Shown: piece by piece, positions 8,911 through 14,636 of the stretch | Position numbering within the stretch: position 1 is the stretch's first letter | Layout of the letters: each line of letters starts with the position of its first letter | Translations under genes and position numbers: made by a program | The notes under the pieces: generated by a model | Database searches by the model: none | What the model was told of the DNA's origin: nothing | What the model saw: only the letters and a program-made list of their open reading frames with translations | From: Zopfochytrium polystomum | Lineage: Eukaryota > Chytridiomycota > Chytridiomycetes > Chytridiales > Chytridiaceae | Length of the DNA: 14,636 nt | Assembly (NCBI GenBank): GCA_025765615.1 | Contig: JAIVFJ010000688.1 | Coordinates: 1 to 14,636, forward strand | Direction of reading: 5' to 3'

Positions 8911-10039
8911 CTTTGGTGCTGTCGATGGTGGTCTCTGGCACTGTTGTGACTGAGGTTGACTCTTCCGTTGTGATCACAGAGGTTTCTGCAGTAACTGGGG
9001 CAATGGTCTCAGGCTGGACAATGCTTGTGGTGGTAATCACATCCACAGCAATCTTCTCTTGGGTGACTTCTGGAGCTTTCACAACCTCCACCACCTTTTC
9101 AGTCACCTCCGTGATCATTGGAGTGTCCAAAATAGTTTCTGTTGTCGAAATAGTGGTTGTCGTTGATTCAAGCACTTCAACAGGAGCAGCAGTCTCGACG
9201 ACATACTCCTTTGTCTCAACAACAGTCGCAACGGATGGCAACTCTTCTAAAACTTCAGCCTTTGAAACTTCCACAGCTGGCTGAGCACTGGCGATCTCTT
9301 CAGTTACTGCTGTGGTGGTAGTGATTGTCTCAACAGACTCAATTGCAGCAGGAGAAATCTCGACGACAGAGGCCTCTGGGACATGAACATAAGATGACTC
9401 TTTGGCGACTGGTGCTTCCAAAGACACAATCTCTGCAGCCGTTTCGGATGTTGTAGTCACAGTCTCCACAGTCTGACTGGTCTCAATAGGAATAACTTCA
9501 TTCACAGCCTCCACACTGTTCTCACTGGTTTCAAGGAGTGGCAGGATCTGAGTTTTCAACAAGTGAAACACCAACGAGTTGAATAGTAGTGTGGATGAAC
9601 CCAAACAGTCTTGTGAGCAACCCAGCCTCGGCAAGTCCAGCTTCAGCCTTGAAACTTTCAACGTCTTCAGCAGTGCACGAATCGCCACATTCTGCTGTAA
9701 TGGCCTCTGTCAAGGAAGCGTCGTTGATGTCTTCAGCATTGCCGATGCGAGTTAAGAATTGTGTGGTGTTGAAAGTGGAGTACCGCGTAGTCAAGATAGT
9801 GAGCAACTTCTTCCACCATGAAGTGAGTGCAAAGCCTGGGATTTCCACATTGACCTCCGTCGACCCAAGAACCTCGTTCGTGTCTGGGTTGAAAGTTTGC
9901 TTCGTCAGAGTAACAACTGCACCAGTGACGGTTTCGACAGTTTGCTCCACAGTTTCAGTTGTCGAGCTCGAGATTGTGCCACTGGGAATTTCTTCTGAAA
10001 AAACGATGGTCTCCACTGACTCAGCTGCTGCGATAGCAT
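8911..10039 (-). CDS. Exon 6: D4 plus T/V/E linker
   Basis: Residues 1-31 are a lead-in (ESVETIVFSEEIPSG). D4 covers ~32-179, followed by about 200 residues of acidic linker ending TTIDSTK. D4 is rather divergent: LTRIGNAEDINDASL, TAECGDSCTAEDVES, and RLFGFIHTTIQLVGVSL. Length is 1129 nt, one over a multiple of three. The extra base is an A in an AAAA run (T on the plus strand, 9553-9556) within the LVETQ block. The linker includes VETKEYVVE. Next downstream is the S2 exon. Function unknown. Confidence 0.84.
9503..9944 (-). repeat. D domain copy 4
   Basis: Blocks: ETVTGAVVTLTKQTFNPD, NVEIPGFALTSWWKKLL, ECGDSCTAEDVESFKAEAG, AEAGLLTRLFGF, and after the one-base shift KTQILPLLE. It is one of three copies with a CGxSC pair of cysteines. 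Confidence 0.88.
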
Positions 10040-10099
10040 CTGAATGGATGATATCAATTTGATATGGTGGGGTTGAAGCGTGAATGGATTAGTTCTTAC
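10040..10099 (-). other. Intron 5 (60 nt, phase 1)
   Basis: Donor GTAAGA, acceptor ATTCAG. It joins KET to DAIAAAESVE. A CTAAT string is present but lies close to the donor, so it is not an obvious branch site. Confidence 0.83.
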
Positions 10100-10547
10100 C
10101 AGTTTCCTTAGACCGTTCAAAAACTTCCTCGGCATTGACAGGTTCCGACAAATTCAAAGCAGTTTCAACGACCTCTGTGGAAGTTGTGATAGTGGTGGTG
10201 GCTGTCTCAACAGTTTCTGTGGAGTCAATAACAGCGCGTTCCTCTGTTGAATCAGCAATCTCGACAACGTCAGCAATAGGCTCAGTTGCAGTAACAGTAT
10301 TAACAACTATAGATTCCTCAACCACCGTTTTCTCAACAATAGGTTCAACTGCAGACCCCTTGACCTCTGTGATAACAGTTACTGATGACTCAATAGCCTC
10401 AGGAACAGTTTCCACGACTGCATCCTTCTCGGCAATGTTCCTCAATCTCCGGCACAGTAGACACAGCACCAGTTTCGGGGATCACAACAACTTGATCTTC
10501 CGTTACAGTTGTCTCAGCCGTGGCAGTTTCAATCAGTTGGACAGGAA
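10100..10547 (-). CDS. Exon 5: linker-only T/V/E-rich exon
   Basis: About 149 residues of acidic Thr/Val/Glu/Ala-rich sequence with neither a D domain nor an S motif. It starts VPVQLIETATAE and ends RSKETG before a GTAAGA donor. Length is 448 nt, one over a multiple of three. The extra base is near 10437, where PEIEE passes to IAEKDAVVETVP. It sits between the S1 and D4 exons. This region is probably disordered; no function can be inferred. Confidence 0.75.
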
Positions 10548-10602
10548 CTAAGGAGCATTTGAGTAATGACTGTCAAGAAGCAAATTGAAATATTGTTCAA
10601 AC
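10548..10602 (-). other. Intron 4 (55 nt, phase 1)
   Basis: Donor GTTTGA (weak, of the GTTYG type seen in introns 7, 11 and 12), acceptor CCTTAG. It is required because reading through reaches TGA. It joins SAVE to VPVQLIE. Confidence 0.78.
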
Positions 10603-10954
10603 CTTCAACAGCTGATCGAACTTCTTCCACTATAGTGACAGTCTCAACAGTTTGCTCTGTTTCAGCGACTGGTTCAGCAACAATAACAGCTTGTTTCAAC
10701 GACTGCTTCAACTTCAACAGCAGTTTTCTCGACAACTGCGTCAGTCGTTGTTGTCACTGTGGTCTCCTGTACAATCACTTCAGTTGGCTCAACTGAAGTG
10801 CGACCAGATGGAGTGACACGACCAGAAGATGTCCGTCTCGCAATGGGGAAAGCGCCAGACACAATGCTTTGTCCAGTTTCAAACATTTTTGTAAAGAAAC
10901 TCTTGCGCTTTGGAGCCTCTTGCTGAACAGGGGGCTGGTAGACTGGTTCTGCAA
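10603..10954 (-). CDS. Exon 4: basic S1 motif plus short linker
   Basis: Residues 1-15 are Pro/Gln-rich (EPVYQPPVQQEAP). The basic, aromatic S motif follows (KRKSFFTKMFETGQS, then AFPIARRTSSGR), and then ~70 residues of Thr/Val/Glu linker. Length is 352 nt, one over a multiple of three. The extra base is near 10691, where the frame moves from EAVVET to VIVAEPVAETEQ. The exon has no D domain; it precedes the linker-only exon 5 and the D4 exon. The RRTS string fits a basophilic-kinase (PKA-like) site by consensus only. Confidence 0.82.
10818..10910 (-). repeat. S motif copy 1
   Basis: It is KRKSFFTKMFETGQS, then IVSGAFPIARRTSSGR. It is one of three copies. It is strongly basic at both ends, unlike the acidic linkers around it. 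Confidence 0.9.
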
Positions 10955-11001
10955 CTAAAAACAAAAATGTTTAGAACAAAATGGAAAAAGAAGTTCCTTA
11001 C
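10955..11001 (-). other. Intron 3 (47 nt, phase 1)
   Basis: Donor GTAAGG, acceptor TTTTTAG preceded by a T-rich tract. It joins SVAK to VAEPVYQPP, the start of the S1 exon. Confidence 0.88.
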
Positions 11002-11751
11002 CTTTTGCGACAGAAGTAGGGTTAGCAGTGATGACTTCAATCGATTGAGTAGATTCCACGACTGCAACAGTCTCTGGAGGCTTGTCCGCAATGACCTCAG
11101 ACGTCTCTGTCACAACAACAGTCTCTTCCTTGGCAAGGGACACATCAGAGGACACAGCAGCCTCCACAGTCTCGTCTCCTGAGGCAAGCAACGGAAGAAC
11201 CTGAGTTTCAACAAGCTCGACGCCAACCAACTTAATGGTTTTTTGGATGAACGAGAACAGCCGACTAAGAAGGCCAGGTTCAGATAAGCCAGCCTCAGAC
11301 TTAATGACTGCAAGCTCTTCCGCAGAGCACGACACCCCCGACTCGACAAGAGCAGCGTTCAAAGACGCATCAGAGACATCCTCTGATTCCCCGATCAGTG
11401 TCAAAAACTTCGTGGTGTTGAATGTGCTGTAGCGGCTTGTGATGATTGCAAGCAGCTTCTTGTACCAGCTGTTCAAGGCAAACTCCGGGATTTCGACATT
11501 GTACTCAGTTGAATCAAGAACTTCATCAGTATCCGGATTAATGACCTGCTTTGTCAAGGTAATAACTGCGCCAGTGACAACCTCGCCGGATTGGTTGGAG
11601 GACTCGATGACTGAGACTGTAGTGCTTGGCAGTGTGTCCTCACTGACCGACGTGTCCTTCGTCAATGGCATATCCTCTGTGGTTGCGATGGCAGTTTCGG
11701 TAACAGTAGTCTCCACAGTCGGTTGTCCTGGAGCGACAACTTCTGTAATAA
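11002..11751 (-). CDS. Exon 3: D3 with a short linker
   Basis: This exon is 750 nt (250 codons) and free of indels. Residues 1-52 are an acidic Thr/Val/Glu lead-in, ~53-198 are D3, and only ~52 residues of linker follow, the shortest linker after any D copy. D3 has SWYKKLLAI where other copies have a WW pair, VESGVSCSAEELA with a single Cys, and NQSGEVVTG at its start. It is followed directly by the S1 exon. The clean, in-phase length supports both splice sites. Function unknown. Confidence 0.87.
11160..11593 (-). repeat. D domain copy 3
   Basis: Blocks: VVTGAVITLTKQVINPD, YNVEIPEFALNSWYKKL, FLTLIGESEDVSDASL, CSAEELAVIKSEAG, KLVGVELVETQVLPLLASG. The second Trp of the usual WW pair is Tyr. 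Confidence 0.9.
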
Positions 11752-11792
11752 CTAGAATTTGTAAGAAATTGACAAACAATTTCAACACTCAC
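11752..11792 (-). other. Intron 2 (41 nt, phase 1)
   Basis: Donor GTGAGT, acceptor TTCTAG. It is the shortest intron here and AT-rich compared with the flanking exons. It joins PAIE to VITEVVAPG. Confidence 0.82.
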
Positions 11793-12844
11793 CCTCTATG
11801 GCAGGAGCATTATCTACCACAGTGACAATCTCCTTTGCTTCGATGACAGGAACTTCCAGAATCTCCTCAGTAAGTGTTGTCTTCTCAACAATCTCCTTTG
11901 TTTCGATAGTGGGAGCCTCAGTCACTTGAGAAACAGTTGTGGTGGTTGTGGCAGTAAGTGATTCCTCCTCTACCGCAGGAGCAGCCGTTTCCTCAACCAC
12001 AAGAACCTCAGACTTTTCCACAACTGTCACAACGACAGTTGAAGATTCCACAACAGAGGTTGTCTCCTCCACAACAGCCGGAGGCACCTCCTCTGTCATT
12101 GCAACAATCGACATCGTCTCAGTCGGCACAGTCTCAACAACATGAGATTTGTCCACGATGACTTCTGACGTTTTCACAACTGGTGCTGCTTCCACTGAAG
12201 AAGCTTCGGTACTGTAGGAGTCCTTTGAAACAGCTGGAATCACTTCCTCGGTGACGACAGTTGTCACTGCCTGTGTGGGCACCGCCTCAACAACTGATTC
12301 GACGGTGGTTGATTCCTCTCCAGACGCCAAAAGTGGGAGAACCTGAGTTGCAACAAGGTCCACTCCAACAAGCTTGATGGTCGTGCAAACAAACATCATC
12401 AGCCGTACAAAAAGGCCTGGTTCAGAAAGGCCAGCCTCGCTCTTGATTGACTCGAGCTCCTCCGCAGTGCAGGAGCCATCATACTTGCTGATGGCCTCGC
12501 TCAAGGACGCGTCTGTCACTTCATCCAACTCGCCAATAAGCGTCAAGAACCGAGTGATGTTGAATGCTGAGAATCGAGAAACAAGGACTGCGCACAGACG
12601 ATCCCACCAACTTGTGAGAGCAAAACCTGGAATCTCAATGCTGTAGTCTGTCGACTCCAACACCTCATTTGTGTCTGGGTTGATGGTCTGCTTGGTCACT
12701 GTGACAACGCCCCAGTCACAACCTCAACAGTCTCCTCCCCAGTCTCAGTTGTCGTGGTGGTGGTGAGAGTTGAACTTTCTGGAATTACAATGTCTTCTGT
12801 GACCATAACAGTCTCAGTCTTCTCTGTGATGATTGGAGCTGATT
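11793..12844 (-). CDS. Exon 2: D2 plus T/V/E linker
   Basis: Residues 1-36 are a Thr-rich lead-in (SSTLTTTTTTETGEE), ~37-181 are domain D2, and the rest is acidic linker ending NAPAIE before a GTGAGT donor. D2 is the most divergent copy: it has SWWDRLCAV, SKYDGSC in place of SECGASC, and FVCTTIK, so it carries two extra Cys. Its hairpin reads STDYSIEIPG, shared only with D6. Length is 1052 nt, one short of a multiple of three. The missing base lies near 12709-12714, inside the VTGAV motif, where GGGGCG replaces the GGGGCGG expected from paralogues. The linker carries the anchors IETKEIV and IEAKEIV. Product function unknown. Confidence 0.8.
12301..12734 (-). repeat. D domain copy 2
   Basis: Recognisable blocks: ETVEVVTG, TKQTINPDTNEVLES, SIEIPGFALTSWW, NITRFLTLIGE, DGSCTAEELESIKSEAG, and VATQVLPLLASGEES. 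One base is missing within the first block. Confidence 0.85.
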
Positions 12845-12905
12845 CTGCAAACAAAGGTCAGGCATGGGAATGATTGAGCTCAAAAACAAAATACAAATTG
12901 CTTAC
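12845..12905 (-). other. Intron 1 (61 nt, phase 1)
   Basis: Donor GTAAGC after codon AGT plus G; acceptor TTTGCAG. A possible branch site CTGAC lies close to the acceptor. Splicing joins VVES to ESAPIITEK in frame; reading through the intron leads to a stop. Confidence 0.85.
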
Positions 12906-14636
12906 CACTCTCAACAACAACAGTCTCTTGGATGGTCGAGACAGCCTCAGATGGCACGGCAAACTTCAGTGGCACTTCTTCCACAACAGTCTTTGTGACG
13001 ATTTCTGGGGCAGGCTCTTCCTTGGTCGTTGTGTACTCCACAGCAGCTGGAGCAGCAACTTGCTCAACAACGGTGACAGTCTCGGAGGGACTCAACAACC
13101 ACCGGAGCAGACACAGTGTCAACAGTAGTGGTCGAAACGGTGGTTATTGTCTCGCCTGTCTCAACAGACTCGGCTGGCACAGTAGATTCACCAACAAACC
13201 ACTTGCTTGGATTCAATTGCTGGTGTCTCCTCAGAACAACCTCCACTGATTCTTGCACAGCCAATGTCCTCTGCTGGCAGCAGGAACAGTGTTTTCGTCA
13301 ACGGTGGTGGTTGTGGTGGTGGTGGTGGTTGTTGTTTCAGTGAATTCCCCAGGAACTGCTCGAAAACTGTCACTTACCTTTGTCTCCACCACAGGAGCGT
13401 CAGCAATAGCAGTGGTCAGACTTCTTGGGACCGCAGGATACCGTGACTGTCTCTTCAACTGTGGTGATGACTGGCTCAACCGATGGTGTCACCTCCACTG
13501 TGTCAACAATATGCTCGACTGGACCAAAACTTGTCTCCACAACAGTGGTTGTTGTTGTGGTGGTGGTTTCCAACGTTTCAACAGTCTGGCGGGACACTCG
13601 ACTCTTCCACAACAACAATCTCCTTGGGCTCTGGAACGAGCAAGACTTCTTCAACCACATCAACTGCAGGGGCCTCGGACTCCACCGTCGTGATAGTCTC
13701 AACGGTTTCAATGACAGTTGTGCTTTCCACTGCTGGAACTGACGCTGCTGATTCTTCAACAATGACAGAATCCTTGACCTCAGAGACTGGTGCTGTCTCC
13801 TCAGCAACAGCCACTTTGACTTCTTCAACTGCAGGCACAGCTGCTCGGGCCTCTGATTCAGTTGTCTTGATCATCTCAATTGTCTCAACCACAGTGGTTG
13901 TGCTCTCCACAGCGGGAACTGACACTGCTTCCTCCAGAACAATCACCTCCTTGGTCTCAGGCACAGTCTCTTCAACGACAGTTGTGGTGATTGTTGACTC
14001 TGTGGCAATCGGCACCGTTTGAGTCGGTGTGGCAGATGGCCCTGACGTTTCTGTCACCGTAACAGTGGATGATGATGTTTCCACGACTGTGGTTGGTGCA
14101 ATTGACTCCTCAACAACCGCAACCTCCTTCGTCTCAACAGTCGGCAGCGACTCCTCAACCACCACAACAGTTGCGGTTTCATTCTGAGCTGGTACAACCT
14201 CAGCACTTTCAATAACAGTGGTGGTGGTGGTGGTGGTGGTGACAGTCTCCTCAGTCTTGAATGAGTCCACAGCTGCTGGGGCCTCTTCCAGGACAACCTC
14301 TTTGGTTTCGACCACAGCAACAGCCTCCTCAGGGACAGATGCGGTGTACACAGTCTCTGTGACAGCAGGAGCCACAACCACCTGTTCTGAAGTGGTGACA
14401 GTGGTGACTGTCTCTGCTGGTGCAGCGACCTCCACAGACTCCTCGCCAGAGGCAAGTAGGGGAAGCACTTGGGTCTCTGTGAGTTCCACACCAACCAACT
14501 TGACAGTTGTGTGTGATGAAGGAGAAAAGCCGCACAAGAAGTCCAGACTCAGCCACTCCAGCCTCGCTCTGATCGACTCCAGCTCGTCAGCAGCAGGAGG
14601 CACCACTCTCGCTCAGAGCAGCATGCAGAGAAGCGT
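12906..14636 (-). CDS. Exon 1 (5'-partial): end of D1 plus long T/V/E linker, with many indels
   Basis: The exon enters inside the D domain, at the residues that read DASLHAALSESG, and continues into about 500 residues of acidic Thr/Val/Glu-rich linker ending VVVES before a GTAAGC donor. It is the closest paralogue of exon 8 (5948-8077); the two align through the domain and most of the linker. Relative to exon 8 it carries several small indels at 14490-14600 (a missing AC, a missing A, then an extra base that restores frame) and many more at 13060-13600. Between these clusters, about 13600-14490, the frame is clean and fully colinear with exon 8. Exon length is 1731 nt (577 x 3). Joined to exon 14 across the window ends it would make a 2040-nt exon, similar to exons 8 (2130) and 13 (1864). 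Function unknown. Confidence 0.72.
13060..13600 (-). other. Cluster of small indels in exon 1 relative to exon 8
   Basis: Aligned with 6250-6720, this stretch shows many one- or two-base differences. Examples: 9 bases for 11 near 13585; an extra C in a CCC run and a missing T near 13425; an extra T at 13376; an extra G in the GG near 13261; and an extra C near 13088. Reading frame changes several times, yet the correct frame is restored before the donor of intron 1. Substitutions between the copies are mostly silent or conservative. Consensus error or early decay are both possible. Confidence 0.7.
13303..13335 (+). repeat. GTG trinucleotide tract, exon 1
   Basis: A run of GGT/GTG with two GTT interruptions, inside the indel-rich part of exon 1. 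It is longer and purer than its counterpart near 6411-6441 in exon 8. Confidence 0.78.
14218..14240 (+). repeat. Uninterrupted (GTG)n tract, exon 1
   Basis: A pure GTG microsatellite coding for Thr; it is the positional partner of 7330-7353. Confidence 0.85.
14428..14636 (-). repeat. D domain copy 1, C-terminal part
   Basis: The last ~70 residues of the domain are present: SLHAALSESG, then the ADELESI block, a segment read out of frame because of indels, and finally KLVGVELTETQVLPLLASGEE. It is cut by the window end. The missing first half is found at 1-219, with which it abuts exactly. Confidence 0.8.

Larger units (their letters stand above)
1..14636 (-). other. Single giant modular gene, open at both ends
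   Basis: The whole window can be read as one minus-strand gene of 14 exons and 13 phase-1 introns. It encodes repeats of an unrecognised ~143-residue domain (D1-D8), three copies of a ~31-residue basic motif (S1-S3), and long Thr/Val/Glu-rich acidic linkers. No initiator methionine, signal peptide, terminal stop, promoter or poly(A) signal was seen, so both termini lie outside the window or do not exist in this contig. Every exon joins the next in phase 1. I infer one transcript from this uninterrupted phase continuity and the absence of any intergenic gap longer than an intron. Two or more adjacent paralogous genes are less likely, because no stop-plus-start boundary exists. Confidence 0.75.

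Noticed and set aside
4041..12714. Programmed ribosomal frameshifting at the one-base shifts
   Set aside because: The shifts lie in different contexts without a shared slippery heptamer or downstream structure. Paralogous copies encode the same blocks without a shift, and one case is a deletion where most are insertions.
1..14636. CRISPR array or bacterial tandem repeat locus
   Set aside because: The repeats are hundreds of bases long, coding, diverged, and separated by coding linkers with spliceosomal introns; there are no short identical repeats with unique spacers.
1..14636. Bacterial LPXTG-type adhesin or plasmid-borne surface protein
   Set aside because: The Thr/Val/Glu repeats look adhesin-like, but thirteen in-phase GT-AG introns and the lack of ribosome binding sites, signal peptide or sorting motif argue for a nuclear gene.
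1..14636. Circular virus or plasmid, because the ends join
   Set aside because: No replication protein, capsid gene or origin-like structure was seen. The endless intron-containing repeat frame fits a collapsed array or an excised circle better.
1..14636. A cluster of separate short genes
   Set aside because: The apparent gene breaks coincide with either phase-1 introns or single-base indels; there is no initiation context or termination region between the pieces.
1..14636. Transposon or retroelement insertion
   Set aside because: No reverse transcriptase, integrase or transposase motifs, terminal repeats or target-site duplications were seen; the repetition is explained by exon duplication.

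Overview
The window looks like nuclear DNA of a microbial eukaryote. It holds one very long, repetitive, multi-exon gene on the minus strand that runs off both ends. I found no start codon, terminal stop, promoter, RNA gene or mobile element. Thirteen short introns (41-74 nt) interrupt the gene. All have GT donors, eight end in CAG and five in TAG, and some carry CTAAT-like branch sites. Intron size and acceptor mix fit a fungus best, but the host assignment is inference and I do not recognise the protein family.

Layout, read 5' to 3' on the minus strand (right to left). Exon 1 (14636-12906) enters in the middle of a conserved domain. Exons 2 and 3 carry domains D2 and D3. Exon 4 carries the short basic motif S1. 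Exon 5 is linker only. Exon 6 carries D4, exon 7 S2, exon 8 D5, exon 9 D6. Exon 10 is linker only. Exon 11 carries D7, exon 12 S3, exon 13 D8. Exon 14 (309-1) leaves the window in the middle of a domain. Each D copy is about 143 residues: a beta-hairpin-like start, a WW-containing helix, a block with an invariant Cys, and an amphipathic helical end. The linkers between them are long, acidic, Thr/Val/Glu-rich and almost free of Cys and aromatic residues. Within them, 50-60-residue sub-repeats are punctuated by a Lys-Glu anchor. The S motif is about 31 residues, basic, and ends in RRTSS.

All introns are phase 1. Internal exons are multiples of three, or off by exactly the single-base indels that can be located inside them. 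This is the pattern of exon duplication and shuffling with symmetric exons. Blocks larger than one exon are duplicated too: D5-D6 resembles D1-D2, and exons 7-8 resemble exons 12-13.

Two features bear on data quality. First, the last base and the first base of the window join without gap or overlap into a perfect, in-frame D domain. The sequence therefore behaves as a circular, overlap-trimmed contig, most likely a collapsed tandem array or an extrachromosomal circle. Second, most exons carry single-base indels, mainly insertions, but I found no nonsense substitution, which points to uncorrected consensus errors more than to a pseudogene. Function is unknown. A large scaffold or fibrous protein with folded beads on disordered acidic strings is a reasonable guess and no more.
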